Positions 1-8,805 of a DNA stretch of 64,000 nt are shown here, piece after piece. The notes under the pieces are model-generated. The model ran no database searches and was not told where the DNA came from. It saw nothing but the letters and a program-made list of their open reading frames with translations. This stretch comes from Burkholderia pyrrocinia (GTDB lineage: Bacteria; Pseudomonadota; Gammaproteobacteria; Burkholderiales; Burkholderiaceae). Positions within the stretch are counted from its first letter, which is position 1, and the number at the start of each line of letters is the position of its first letter. The position numbers and the translations under genes are program-made. The stretch is taken from positions 2,666,001 to 2,730,000 of the forward strand of contig NZ_CP011503.1 of the NCBI RefSeq assembly GCF_001028665.1. Reading direction: 5' to 3'.

Positions 1-1
1 C

Positions 2-1501
2 CACTTGCTGGCTGCCGTGGATCTCGGCTCGAACAGCTTCCGGCTGATCGTCGGTCGCGTCGAGGAAACGCCGGCGGGCAGCCAGATCTATCCCGTCGAC
101 GCGCTGCGCGAGCCCGTTCGGCTGGCCGCGGGCCTGTCGAGCGACAAGATGCTCGATCGCGCGTCGCAGGAGCGTGGCTGGGAGGCGCTCAAGCGGTTCG
201 GCGAGCGCCTGCGCGATTTCCATCCCGATCATGTGCGCGCGGTGGCGACCAACACGCTGCGCGTCGCGAAGAACGCGGCCGAATTTCTCGGCGAAGCCGA
301 AGCGGCGCTCGGTTTCCCGATCGAAGTGATCGCGGGCCGCGAAGAAGCGCGGCTGATCTATGCGGGCGCCGCGCACTCGGTGCCGGCGAGCGCCGGCAAG
401 CGGCTCGTCGTCGACATCGGCGGCGGCTCGACCGAATTCATCATCGGTTCGCACTACACGCCGATCGTGATGGAGAGCCTCTATATCGGCTGCGTGAGCC
501 ACAGCCGCGCGTTCTTTCCGGCAGGCAACGTCGACGAATACACGATGCGGCAGGCCGAACTCGCGGCCAAGCGCGAGATCCAGATCATTTCGAGCGAGTA
601 CAAGAAGGCCGGGTGGGACCAGGCGATCGGTTCGTCCGGCACCGCGCGTGCGCTCGCGGAACTCGTCGAGGCGAACGGCTTCAACGATTCGGGCATCACG
701 CACGGCATTTCGCGCGGCGGCCTCGAGCGCCTGAAGCGCGCGCTGATCAAGGCGGAGAACGTCAACCGGCTGAAGCTGATCGCGCTGAAGCCCGACCGCG
801 TGCCGGTGCTCGCGGGCGGTCTCGCGATCATGCTCGCGGTGTTCGAGGAACTCGGCGTCGACTATGTCGATACGACCGACGGTGCGCTGCGTCTCGGCGT
901 GCTGTACGACCTGCTCGGCCGGACGCAGCACGAGGACATGCGCGCGGTGACCGTCGAGGGCTTCACGCGCCGCTACGGCGTCGATCGTGCGCAGGCCGAG
1001 CGGATCGGCGCGCTCGCGGCGCGTTTCTACGACGAACTCGACGAAGCCGACGACGAAGCGCGCGAGGAAGGCCGGATGTTCCTCGGCTGGGCGGCCGCGT
1101 TGCACGAGATCGGCCTGTCGATCTCGCACAGCGCGTATCACAAGCATTCGGCCTATATCGCGAGCAACGCGGACATGCCGGGCTTTTCGCGCACGGACCA
1201 GGCGCGGCTCGCCGCGCTCGTGCTCGGTCACGCGGGCAAGCTCGGCAAGCTGTCGCAGGCGCGCGACGTCGAGTGGCCGCTGCTGTTCTGCCTGCGGCTT
1301 GCGGCACTGCTGTGCCGGCGCCGGACCGATGCGGGGCTGCCGGACATCTCCGTTTCGCAGATGAAGAAGGGCGGGTATGAAGTGCGCCTGCCGAGCGCGT
1401 GGGTCGAGCAGAACCCGTTGACCGACTACAGCCTCAGCCAGGAGGCCGCCGAGTGGGAGAAGGTCGGTATTCCGTATCGCGTGGTGTATACGGGCGCGTA
1501 A
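2..1501 (+). CDS. ppx: exopolyphosphatase, Ppx/GppA family (5' end outside window)
   Basis: Ppx/GppA enzymes release phosphate from polyphosphate chains or from pppGpp. The visible part begins within the N-terminal ASKHA-fold signature AAVDLGSNSFRL, and the frame is open to the first base, so the true start lies just upstream and only a few residues are missing. A second phosphate-binding loop, VVDIGGGSTEF, lies near residue 140. After about residue 310 comes the helical HD-like C-terminal region (AAALHEIGLSISHSAYHKHS), which separates the long exopolyphosphatases (about 500 residues) from short GppA-like proteins. The length and the nearby sixA gene fit the usual Burkholderia phosphate/polyphosphate neighbourhood, where ppk and pho genes would be expected to the left. 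Codon use is typical GC-rich backbone. Confidence 0.93.
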   Translation, partial: HLLAAVDLGSNSFRLIVGRVEETPAGSQIYPVDALREPVRLAAGLSSDKMLDRASQERGWEALKRFGERLRDFHPDHVRAVATNTLRVAKNAAEFLGEAEAALGFPIEVIAGREEARLIYAGAAHSVPASAGKRLVVDIGGGSTEFIIGSHYTPIVMESLYIGCVSHSRAFFPAGNVDEYTMRQAELAAKREIQIISSEYKKAGWDQAIGSSGTARALAELVEANGFNDSGITHGISRGGLERLKRALIKAENVNRLKLIALKPDRVPVLAGGLAIMLAVFEELGVDYVDTTDGALRLGVLYDLLGRTQHEDMRAVTVEGFTRRYGVDRAQAERIGALAARFYDELDEADDEAREEGRMFLGWAAALHEIGLSISHSAYHKHSAYIASNADMPGFSRTDQARLAALVLGHAGKLGKLSQARDVEWPLLFCLRLAALLCRRRTDAGLPDISVSQMKKGGYEVRLPSAWVEQNPLTDYSLSQEAAEWEKVGIPYRVVYTGA

Positions 1502-1592
1502 CAGGCCGATTGCGGGGTCCGGAAGGGGGGCTCGGGCGGGAAGGTGCGGCGTTGCGCCTTCAGGTGTGCCGCGTGATCGTCCTGACGCCCGC

Positions 1593-2027
1593 TCAATCCG
1601 ACGAACAGACGATCGCGGTCAGGAACGGAAACGCCTGTTTGACGGTCGCGTCGCTGCCGGCCTTGCGCACGGCTTCCTCCACCGAGCTCTTCGTGCCGCG
1701 CACGACGACGCCGTAGGCCCAGTCGCCGATCGGCGTGCCGTCGCCCGGACGGAAGATCGGGTCGTTCGCCTGGTAACCGAGCACGACATAGACGCCGAAG
1801 CCATACGCCGTCAGCGAGCGGTTCGTGCGGAACGCGTTGACCGAGTTCGATTCGACGTGCATCGGCTCCGACTGGATGTCGCCGGCGGCAAGCAGCGGCG
1901 CGACGAACTTGTGGCCGGTCGAATGACAGTCGAGCGCGTCGTCGAGCGCCTTGGCGGACGCGGCGCCGGCGGTCGCAAGCGCGAGCAGCGATGCGCAGAG
2001 GGCGGTCTTGAGAATGTTGTTTTTCAT
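1593..2027 (-). CDS. small exported protein of unknown function
   Basis: A 144-residue protein with a clear Sec signal peptide: a basic start (MKNNILK), a hydrophobic stretch and a cleavage site near AGAASA-KA at about residue 23. The mature part is about 120 residues with two cysteines and no enzyme motif I recognise. I chose the ATG at 2027 because it puts the signal peptide at the N-terminus. An upstream in-frame ATG at 2054 (MRVNNPHPR) is possible, but the longer open frame beyond it has no coding look. The gene is convergent with ppx. Function is unknown; the signal peptide suggests a periplasmic location. Confidence 0.7.
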   Translation of the reverse strand: MKNNILKTALCASLLALATAGAASAKALDDALDCHSTGHKFVAPLLAAGDIQSEPMHVESNSVNAFRTNRSLTAYGFGVYVVLGYQANDPIFRPGDGTPIGDWAYGVVVRGTKSSVEEAVRKAGSDATVKQAFPFLTAIVCSSD

Positions 2028-2289
2028 GCGCGGATGCGGGTTGTTCACGCGCATTATCGCGTGTTCCCGGAAGTGTCGCGCGCGGGCTGCGGGCGGCATG
2101 GTTGGCATGCGTGTGTCGTCGGCAGCCTGACTGGCGGTCGCGATCTGCAGTGCCTGCAGTTCAAGCGATGCGTCGCGGGCGTTGGGATACCGCAAGAGGC
2201 CGGCGCGTTGTCGCATCGACGCCCCAATTGATCCCTGCAATGAATCGGAGTGCCGCGAACCGGGCGGTTGCTTCACGGATCCAGAAACG

Positions 2290-2322
2290 GAAAAGGGGCT
2301 GCGGCATTAACCGTAACCACTT
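2290..2322 (-). repeat. decayed copy of the tRNA-Pro terminator
   Basis: Read on the plus strand this matches the hairpin next to the intact tRNA-Pro at 9784-9817 (AAAAGGGGCT-GCGG...AACCGTAACC) with several changes that weaken the stem. It directly abuts the tRNA-like remnant at 2331, so the tRNA 3' end and its terminator are duplicated together at the left edge of the vgrG island. Confidence 0.7.
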
Positions 2323-2330
2323 GATTCCTT

Positions 2331-2493
2331 TAGTCGGCGCGAAAGGATTCGAACTTTCGACCCTCTGATCCCACATCGGGTGTCCTCGTTATTATCGACG
2401 CTGATGGCGATCAGTGAAAATCATAAGTCATTGATTTTATGAAAAATTCAGGGTCATTGGATTTTCTGATCTGACGCACTGCGCTACGCGCGG
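2331..2493 (-). pseudogene. decayed, split tRNA-Pro-like sequence
   Basis: On the minus strand, 2378-2331 reproduces the 3' half of the tRNA-Pro at 9827-9903: end of the anticodon arm, GGGTC variable loop, T-loop TTCGAAT, acceptor CGCGCCG, then CTA in place of CCA. At 2493-2464 a 5' half-like stretch follows (CCGCGCG-TA-GCGCAGTGCGT) with a much shortened D-loop. About 85 bp of unrelated AT-rich sequence separates the halves. The two acceptor strands pair at 6 of 7 positions. Relative to the intact tRNA, pair 4-69 has changed on both sides (A-T to C-G). The T-stem has a mismatch. It cannot be a working tRNA as it stands. I read it as the displaced attachment-site copy of an integration event; the 5' half assignment is less certain than the 3' half. 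Confidence 0.6.
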
Positions 2494-2678
2494 TAGCAAC
2501 AATGTGCGATAGGGAGAAAAAGCAAAGGGCAGGTCATCGATAGCTCTCGGCTAACTTTTGTCAAACTGAACAATATTTGTCTGACTTTAGATAGAATCGC
2601 GCGAGCGAACCGCTGTCGCAATGGCTGACCGTCGTTGTCTCGCTGCCCTGACGGTCGAACCTGAGAGAGATAACGAAA

Positions 2679-5462
2679 ATGGATATCAGACCGTCCGCAC
2701 TCGGGGACCTGAAGTTTCGCGACCTCTACGAGGCGATCAGTAAGGGCGTTTTGCAGCAGGGGCGGCTGTTGATGCTGGATACGCCGCTCGGCAAGAACGC
2801 GTTGGTGCCGCTGCGTGCACGCGGATCGGCCAGAATCGGGCGTGACTACTCGTACACGATCGACGTTGCGTCGACGCGTGATGATACTGCGCTGCTGTCG
2901 CTGATGCACCAGCCTGTCACCCTGCAGATTCAGCAAGTCACGGCTCCCTTTGCGGTTCCCGTCTATCGTCCGGTCCACGGTTTCGTGCATCGGGTCGCCT
3001 ATTTGGGCGGTAACGGCGGCCTTTCGACGTACCAGATCGAGTTTTCATCGGCGCTGGTCTTCCTTGAGAAAACCCACAACGAAGAGGGCTGGCTCGAGAA
3101 AGACGCCCGCGAGATCATTTCCGACGTGCTTGATCGGTATCCGCAGCTACGCGGACAGTACCGTTTCTCGCTGTCGTCTGATCCCGCCAAGCGTTCGTGG
3201 TGCAGGCAAAGCGAATCCGATCTTCACTTTGTGAACCGCTTGGCTGAGGCCGAGGGCTGGTATTTCTACTGGGTCCACGAAAACGTTAGCGAAGGTGACG
3301 CGCCCAAGACGACGCTCGTCATTGTTGACCGCGTCTCGACACTTCCCGATGGGAAACCGGTCGAATTCATCCGAGCGAACGACAGCAACGAATCTGACGG
3401 TTTCGCTCATTGGGCAGTGGTGCAGACGATGCAGAGCACGCGCTACATGTCGCGTGCGTTTGATTACAAGCGGCCCGCGTCCAATTTTCAGGTAGAGAGT
3501 GGGCTTGCCGCGACGAGCTATGTCGCGGAGGAGCGCCACCAGAAAGCTGAGCATAGCGTTCCTGATGCGCCGATGACGGTCTTCGAATCGACGGCTTACG
3601 GCTATTCCAGCTCAGACGCTGGTGAGGTGCGAGCGCGACGGCGAGTAGAGATATGGGATGCGCGAGCAAGCCGATATTTTGGCGTCGGAGGCGTGCGGTG
3701 GCTCGATGCCGGTTCGCGGTTTGTGTTGAACGGGCATCCCCGCCACGAAGACGGTGATGCGAAGAAGCGAGAGTATCTGGTGGTCGAGGCGCGATGGTTC
3801 ATCGAGAACAATGTGCCGATCGGCCAGCAGACGGTCGAGTTTCCGCAAAGTCTTCGCGCGACGCTGGCCGAGCAACAGGCAATTCACCGGGAACGGTTCG
3901 ATACGCCCGGTCATGCAGATGGCACAACCGGATTTTTCATGCTCGAAGTGGAGGCGCAACCCACGGCCGTCGAGTACCGGAGCCCATTGGATCATCCGAA
4001 GCCGGTCATGTCGATCGAACACGCGCTTGTCGTGACTCCGGATGGCGCGGAAGCGTGGACGAACGACCGCAACCAGATCAGGGTGCATTTCGCCTGGGAT
4101 CGCAAGAATCCACCGGACGCCTTCAATTCCTCACCGCTGCTGTCTTCGCTTCAGTCTGATACCGGGAACGGCTATGGGGCGGTTCACGTGCCGAGGGCGC
4201 GTGAATGGGTCATCGTCGGTTACTGGAATGGCGACTGTGATAAGCCGTTCGTGTTGGGCCGTATCAATGGAGGCACTACGCCGTCCCAATGGCATTCGAA
4301 CGCGTTGCTGTCCGGGTTCAAGTCGGAGGGGTTCGGCAAGACGGGTGCCTACAACTCGTTCGTTCACGATGACTCTACGAATCAAAGCGGGACACGGCTG
4401 GTCAGCTATACCGGCAAGAGCTATGCGGCGCTGACGCAGGGCTACCTGATCAAGCATGACGACAACACACGCGGCCAGTATTTGGGGGCCGGTTTCGTCC
4501 TGCACGCCGACGAGTTTGGTGCGGTTCGTGCCAGCAAGGGGCTGTCCATCAGTGCGCATTCGAAGGCTTACGACGACGAACAAATGGGTGTGGACGAAGC
4601 GCGATCGCAGTTGCAGCAGGCGGGGATGCTGGTCGAGTCGCTGTCCAGCGCAAGCACGATTGCTCAGGCGGAATCGCTGCAAACAGGACAGGACGCGCTC
4701 AAGGCGCTGTCGAAGGATATCCAGCACCCGGTGTCAGGCAATACGTCAGGCGGGGTGACGGCGGGTGGCGGTACGGGCAGCGCCAACGGATTTGCGCAGC
4801 CGAACATTTTGGTATCGACGCCGAAGGACATTGCACTGGTCGCGGACAGCTCGACGCATATCGTGGCTGAGAAAGAGGTCAACGTCGTCAGCAACGAAAA
4901 CACGTACGTTGCAACGGGCAAGTCGTTTGTCGTGGCGGCTGCAGAAAAGGTCAGCTTCTTCGCGCAGAAACTTGGCGCGTTCTTTGTCACGGCGAAAGGC
5001 CCGATCAAGCTGTCGGCCAATACGGACGACGTGAACGTCAACGCAGGCAAAGACGTGACCGTGAAGGCCAAGCGCATTGTGCTCGACGCCGACGAAATCA
5101 TCATCAAGGCTGGCGGCTCGTACACAAGATGGGTTGCCGCTGGCATCGAGGATGGCACGCAAGGCCCACGCACGATCAAATCGGCGTCGCTCAGCCGTCA
5201 GGGGCCGAGTTCGATTGCGCAGCATATGAACAGCCTGCCGCAGGCCAAATTCAACGATCCCTATGTACTGCGTGATCGCATCTCCGGCGAAGTGCTGAAG
5301 AACCACCCCTACGAACTGGTACGGGGCGACGGCACGCGCATCAAGGGGATGACGAATGATCTTGGCCACGTTGCCGAGCAGAAGAATGAGGACATCGAGA
5401 CGCTGAAATTGCATGCGCTTCGTCCGGAGCCGCCCGCGAGCGCAGGCAACGGCCAGGAATGA
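2679..5462 (+). CDS. vgrG: T6SS spike protein VgrG (TssI) with C-terminal extension
   Basis: A 927-residue VgrG, the trimeric needle that caps the Hcp tube and carries effectors. The N-terminal half has the gp27/gp5-like hub (LMLDTPLGKNALVPL, the phage late-control D-like region, then the OB-fold RVHFAWDRKNPPDA with HVPRAREWVIVGYWNGDCD). The C-terminal half has the DUF2345 repeat-rich beta-helix (GKDVTVKAKRIVLDADEI). A further 80 residues beyond the needle include an NHPYELVRGDGTRIKG segment, a tail type used to dock cargo. The ATG at 2679 follows a purine-rich GAGAGAGATAACG. It is the first gene of a same-strand set (vgrG, lipase, immunity, PAAR, lipoprotein). No hcp or structural tss genes are in the window, so this is an orphan VgrG. 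GC is lower than in ppx. Confidence 0.95.
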   Translation: MDIRPSALGDLKFRDLYEAISKGVLQQGRLLMLDTPLGKNALVPLRARGSARIGRDYSYTIDVASTRDDTALLSLMHQPVTLQIQQVTAPFAVPVYRPVHGFVHRVAYLGGNGGLSTYQIEFSSALVFLEKTHNEEGWLEKDAREIISDVLDRYPQLRGQYRFSLSSDPAKRSWCRQSESDLHFVNRLAEAEGWYFYWVHENVSEGDAPKTTLVIVDRVSTLPDGKPVEFIRANDSNESDGFAHWAVVQTMQSTRYMSRAFDYKRPASNFQVESGLAATSYVAEERHQKAEHSVPDAPMTVFESTAYGYSSSDAGEVRARRRVEIWDARASRYFGVGGVRWLDAGSRFVLNGHPRHEDGDAKKREYLVVEARWFIENNVPIGQQTVEFPQSLRATLAEQQAIHRERFDTPGHADGTTGFFMLEVEAQPTAVEYRSPLDHPKPVMSIEHALVVTPDGAEAWTNDRNQIRVHFAWDRKNPPDAFNSSPLLSSLQSDTGNGYGAVHVPRAREWVIVGYWNGDCDKPFVLGRINGGTTPSQWHSNALLSGFKSEGFGKTGAYNSFVHDDSTNQSGTRLVSYTGKSYAALTQGYLIKHDDNTRGQYLGAGFVLHADEFGAVRASKGLSISAHSKAYDDEQMGVDEARSQLQQAGMLVESLSSASTIAQAESLQTGQDALKALSKDIQHPVSGNTSGGVTAGGGTGSANGFAQPNILVSTPKDIALVADSSTHIVAEKEVNVVSNENTYVATGKSFVVAAAEKVSFFAQKLGAFFVTAKGPIKLSANTDDVNVNAGKDVTVKAKRIVLDADEIIIKAGGSYTRWVAAGIEDGTQGPRTIKSASLSRQGPSSIAQHMNSLPQAKFNDPYVLRDRISGEVLKNHPYELVRGDGTRIKGMTNDLGHVAEQKNEDIETLKLHALRPEPPASAGNGQE

Positions 5463-5500
5463 TCCCTTCTTGAACGACTAATACTGATCCAGAAAATCCT

Positions 5501-7450
5501 ATGAGCGACAATCAGGCAGGTAATCAAGGGGGCGACTCGCCGTTCAGCGACGATGCTGAGCAAGAGGTCGTGCGGCAAATGGGGCGGACCGCTCCAGACG
5601 GGTCGTCGTATGGAACATTCACGCTCACTCCTGCAAGCGATACGCGACAAAAGGAACTGTTGTGCGATGTACGACCCATTATCCCCGTGATCTTTCTGCC
5701 GGGCGTGATGGGGTCATTGCTGACCGACAAGGAAAACGGCAATGAACTGTTCTTTGCGCCGAACACGGACGGTATGTTCGGAAAACTAGGTGCCCTTCCG
5801 GCACTTATTGGCTTGTGGTTCACGAAAGCATCATCGCGAGAAAAACAATTCGATCCAAGTAAGGCTGCGGTGACGCCGCTCGGGCCGATCAATGTCGGCA
5901 AGCATGGCAAGAACGACACCCCGGAGCAGTTCGTTGACGAAAAAGAAGCGAGGCGGCGCGGGTGGGGTTCGATTCATCGCACGAGCTATCACCCGGTGCT
6001 GGCATGGCTCGAAGAGACGCTGAATCAGCCGAAGCTTCTGGGTGAACCGCATGGGCCGTGGGTCACGCCGGACCCTAACGGAGAGAAATGGACGCTCAAG
6101 CCGGTGATCGACACCGATCCGTCCGACTACGGTGCGCTTGGAAAAGGCGGGAAAATCACCTTGGATTCTGCAGAATTCGAGCATTTCTCGAAGTTTCGGT
6201 ATCGCGTGTACGCCATCGGTTATAACTGGTTGCAGTCGAATGCGGACTCGGGAAAGCAGGTGGTCGACGGTTCCAACTACTTTGATCCGAAGACGCAGAA
6301 AACGACGCGGTTGATGGGGATCAAGGAAATCATCGCGGAGAACAATAGCGGGAAGGCAATCATTCTCACCCATTCGATGGGGGGATTGGTGGCCCGGATG
6401 GCGATTGCAATGCATGGGGCGGAAGGTTTGATGCACGGGGTGTTTCATAACGTGCAGCCCGCGACGGGGGCTCCGGTTGCGGTAAAGCGGTTCAGGACGG
6501 GCGGCGGCAATGAAGGCGGTATGAACAGCTTCATTAACGGCAGTCTTGTCGGTCGCGATGCCGACGAATTTGTGGCGGTGATGGCGAATGCACCTGGGCC
6601 TTTGGAACTGATACCGATGCCTGACTACATCAACGGTGACCCATGGTGGGTATTCGCACGGCTCAATGGCGAACCGGTGATGCAGTTGCCGAAGGATGGC
6701 GACGCTTACAATGAAATCTATCTTAATTCGAATTGGTACGGATTGGTTCCAGATGATTCTTTGCTGGACCCGGCTGGAACTGTGGCAGGGAAGTTGAAGG
6801 CCGATAATCAGGATTTAACCGTCTCTCAGAAATTTAATTTTCTCTTGAAGGACGTTGTGGCGAAGCAAAGTCAGATTAAAGACGTCTATCATGGAAAGAC
6901 GTACGCGGCATACAATGATATTGGGGCTCTGGGTCAAAAATCGCACGCTGATATCAAGACGGAAAGCGAGGGTAAGGGCAAACCGAGCGTGGAAAAAGGG
7001 AAGTCGCTCGAAGATGTGTTGACATTCGGTAAGGTGATTTGGAGGGGGAATATCCCTCCGGGAGTAACGGAAGAAGAATTGCGTGCTGCGAGGTTCATGC
7101 GCGCCGATGATTCGCATACAGGTAACGTGCGGGTATATTTGGATTCGCACAAGCTGTCCATCGATTTTGAGGTTCAGAAGGTCGCGAAGTTGCCCAACGG
7201 GGCGACGGCGCCTGATCCGGATAAGAACGGCATTATTCCGGGTGATGGTACGGTGCCTGCATGGTCAGCCGAAGCACAGGCACGAGGTCTGAAGCCCGGG
7301 GTAAAAGGCGATCCGGCCAAAGGTGTGCAATTGGCGTTTATGCAGGGGGGCTACGATCACCAAGGGAGCTATGACCATCCGTGGACGCGATGGGCATTAC
7401 TCTACAGCGTTGTACAGATCGCGCAGGATGCGCCGGAGCCGTCATGTTGA
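5501..7450 (+). CDS. T6SS lipase/phospholipase effector (alpha/beta hydrolase, LCAT-like)
   Basis: A 649-residue alpha/beta hydrolase just downstream of vgrG, so probably a VgrG-loaded lipase that attacks membrane phospholipids in target cells. Strand 1 and the oxyanion region read IIPVIFLPGVMGSLL near residue 60, as in lecithin:cholesterol acyltransferase-like enzymes. The nucleophile elbow is LTHSMGG with Ser292; the first Gly of the classical GHSMGG is Thr. The likely acid is Asp582 in PGDGTVP and the likely histidine is His620 or His626 in GGYDHQGSYDH. There is no signal peptide, as expected for T6SS cargo. The stop overlaps the start of the next, signal-peptide-bearing gene by 7 nt, a typical effector-immunity arrangement. 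By its neighbour it may belong to the Tle4-type group, but I cannot place the subfamily firmly. Codon use is AT-richer towards the 3' end. Confidence 0.85.
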   Translation: MSDNQAGNQGGDSPFSDDAEQEVVRQMGRTAPDGSSYGTFTLTPASDTRQKELLCDVRPIIPVIFLPGVMGSLLTDKENGNELFFAPNTDGMFGKLGALPALIGLWFTKASSREKQFDPSKAAVTPLGPINVGKHGKNDTPEQFVDEKEARRRGWGSIHRTSYHPVLAWLEETLNQPKLLGEPHGPWVTPDPNGEKWTLKPVIDTDPSDYGALGKGGKITLDSAEFEHFSKFRYRVYAIGYNWLQSNADSGKQVVDGSNYFDPKTQKTTRLMGIKEIIAENNSGKAIILTHSMGGLVARMAIAMHGAEGLMHGVFHNVQPATGAPVAVKRFRTGGGNEGGMNSFINGSLVGRDADEFVAVMANAPGPLELIPMPDYINGDPWWVFARLNGEPVMQLPKDGDAYNEIYLNSNWYGLVPDDSLLDPAGTVAGKLKADNQDLTVSQKFNFLLKDVVAKQSQIKDVYHGKTYAAYNDIGALGQKSHADIKTESEGKGKPSVEKGKSLEDVLTFGKVIWRGNIPPGVTEEELRAARFMRADDSHTGNVRVYLDSHKLSIDFEVQKVAKLPNGATAPDPDKNGIIPGDGTVPAWSAEAQARGLKPGVKGDPAKGVQLAFMQGGYDHQGSYDHPWTRWALLYSVVQIAQDAPEPSC

Positions 7451-8481
7451 AAGGTTTACAGAAGTTTCTATTGCTTGTGGTGGGCGTGTGCGCCTGTACG
7501 ACTGTGTTTTCCGGGGAACCAACGATGACTAATTCCTTGCTATCCAAGCCGCGCCCGTGGTGTATTGGCCGTTTTTTATTCGATCGGCCGGCAACGAGCA
7601 AGATTTCGAATCAGCGATATGAGTTTCGAGGGGAGAAGTTAACAACCCAATACAACGTCTCGTCGGCGACATACCAAGCTGAAATTGTTGCGCGGGAAAA
7701 AGAACTGAGAACTAAGCAGCGCATTAACCCGGTAAATCTGAAAGAAAAAACAGGCCGCGCATGGTTGGAGAAGGCTTTTTCGCCGGTGCCAAATTCTCGG
7801 GTTTTTGTGTTTGAAGATGCGGTGGCAAAGGTCGAAAAGCTGCCTTTTGAAACCGAGGGTTATGTTTTCTTTGATGACAAAGTGGTTCGAACGAAGGGGA
7901 TGATCGGCGCAACTGCTATTGATCGAGCGGAGGAAATCTATAACGATACAATTCGTCGTATTAAGGCGAGAGACAACTGGACTATACCGACCGAATCGGG
8001 GTTCTGCTTCGATGGTGGGATTGTCACGGGTTCATCGACCTATACCGAGGAAGTTAGCCAGTCGTTTGCATTGATGCCGGGCCGTCCGGCGTTACTGGTT
8101 ATTCAGCTGCGTGATGCGGTGGGCTCGGATCAGAAAGAGTCACTAACTAAGACGTTGCCACAGTTACGCGCGCAGATGGACCGGATGTCCGGACATTATC
8201 GGATCCTGCGACAGGGCAAGCGAACGGTTGCAGGGATGGATGCCGAGGAAGTGTTGTTCGAACTGAAGGAAGGCGACATCACCTCGTACCGCTTTTATCT
8301 GCTTGCACCGGGCGATTCGAGCACGCTGGCGAAGCCGCATACGGCTATTCAATTGCTGCTTGGCGCGAGTAGTCCCGACTTGAAGCCGGAAGAGGCGACG
8401 TCCCCGGTCGACGAGGGGAGCGCGCTGCAAGTGTGGGATACGCTCTTGAACAGTTTACGGTTGAGACCGGGCGCTGTCTGA
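7444..8481 (+). CDS. exported T6SS immunity protein, Tli4-like
   Basis: A 345-residue protein whose ATG overlaps the end of the lipase gene (ATGTTGA), so the two are translationally coupled. It starts with a Sec signal peptide (MLKGLQKFLLLVVGVCACTT) and should act in the periplasm. The segment RPWCIGRFLFDRP just after the signal resembles the start of Tli4-type immunity proteins, which bind and block lipase effectors. Later segments (ESGFCFDGG near residue 180 and a series of beta-strand-rich stretches) fit a two-domain beta-rich inhibitor. I chose this start rather than an upstream in-frame ATG at 7381 because it gives the signal peptide and the overlap. Family assignment is from memory of the motif; the immunity role is supported mainly by position and export. 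Confidence 0.75.
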   Translation: MLKGLQKFLLLVVGVCACTTVFSGEPTMTNSLLSKPRPWCIGRFLFDRPATSKISNQRYEFRGEKLTTQYNVSSATYQAEIVAREKELRTKQRINPVNLKEKTGRAWLEKAFSPVPNSRVFVFEDAVAKVEKLPFETEGYVFFDDKVVRTKGMIGATAIDRAEEIYNDTIRRIKARDNWTIPTESGFCFDGGIVTGSSTYTEEVSQSFALMPGRPALLVIQLRDAVGSDQKESLTKTLPQLRAQMDRMSGHYRILRQGKRTVAGMDAEEVLFELKEGDITSYRFYLLAPGDSSTLAKPHTAIQLLLGASSPDLKPEEATSPVDEGSALQVWDTLLNSLRLRPGAV

Positions 8482-8493
8482 GCGGAGAGCCGT

Positions 8494-8781
8494 ATGAAGC
8501 GCTATGACATCGTGAAAGGCGACACGACGACGGTGGGCGGCATCGTGCAGGCTGGTGACGGACTGGACATGCTGCACGGTCGCGAACAAGCGTACGAGCA
8601 CGATCCGGTGTGGTGCCCGGTGTGCAAGACACTCGGCGTGATCGTGTGCGACGGCCCGCGTCATTCGAGCACCGGACCGGATGGTCGACAGTCGGCGTTA
8701 AGTGACGACCTCTGTCGGTGCGCATGTCCAATGCCGCCGAAGCTGGTGGCGTCACAGTCGGTATCGTATATCGAGGTCTGA
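8494..8781 (+). CDS. PAAR-domain T6SS spike-tip protein
   Basis: A 95-residue PAAR protein, the conical tip that sharpens VgrG. It shows the N-terminal GDTTTVGGIV strand-turn, a PVWCPVCKTLG segment with two cysteines, and a late CRCACPMPP cysteine cluster that would help hold the zinc-stabilised tip. It lies 12 nt after the immunity gene and has a GGAGAG ribosome-binding site. It carries no extra toxin domain, so it probably serves the lipase loaded on the upstream VgrG rather than being an effector itself. Confidence 0.88.
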   Translation: MKRYDIVKGDTTTVGGIVQAGDGLDMLHGREQAYEHDPVWCPVCKTLGVIVCDGPRHSSTGPDGRQSALSDDLCRCACPMPPKLVASQSVSYIEV

Positions 8782-8805
8782 GGGGGCGATTCTCACGTAC
8801 CTTCC

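Noticed and set aside
2540..2678. Sigma-70 promoter for vgrG 1
   Set aside because: TTGTCA and TAGAAT are present but 28 bp apart, too far for a normal promoter. No other spacing works well.
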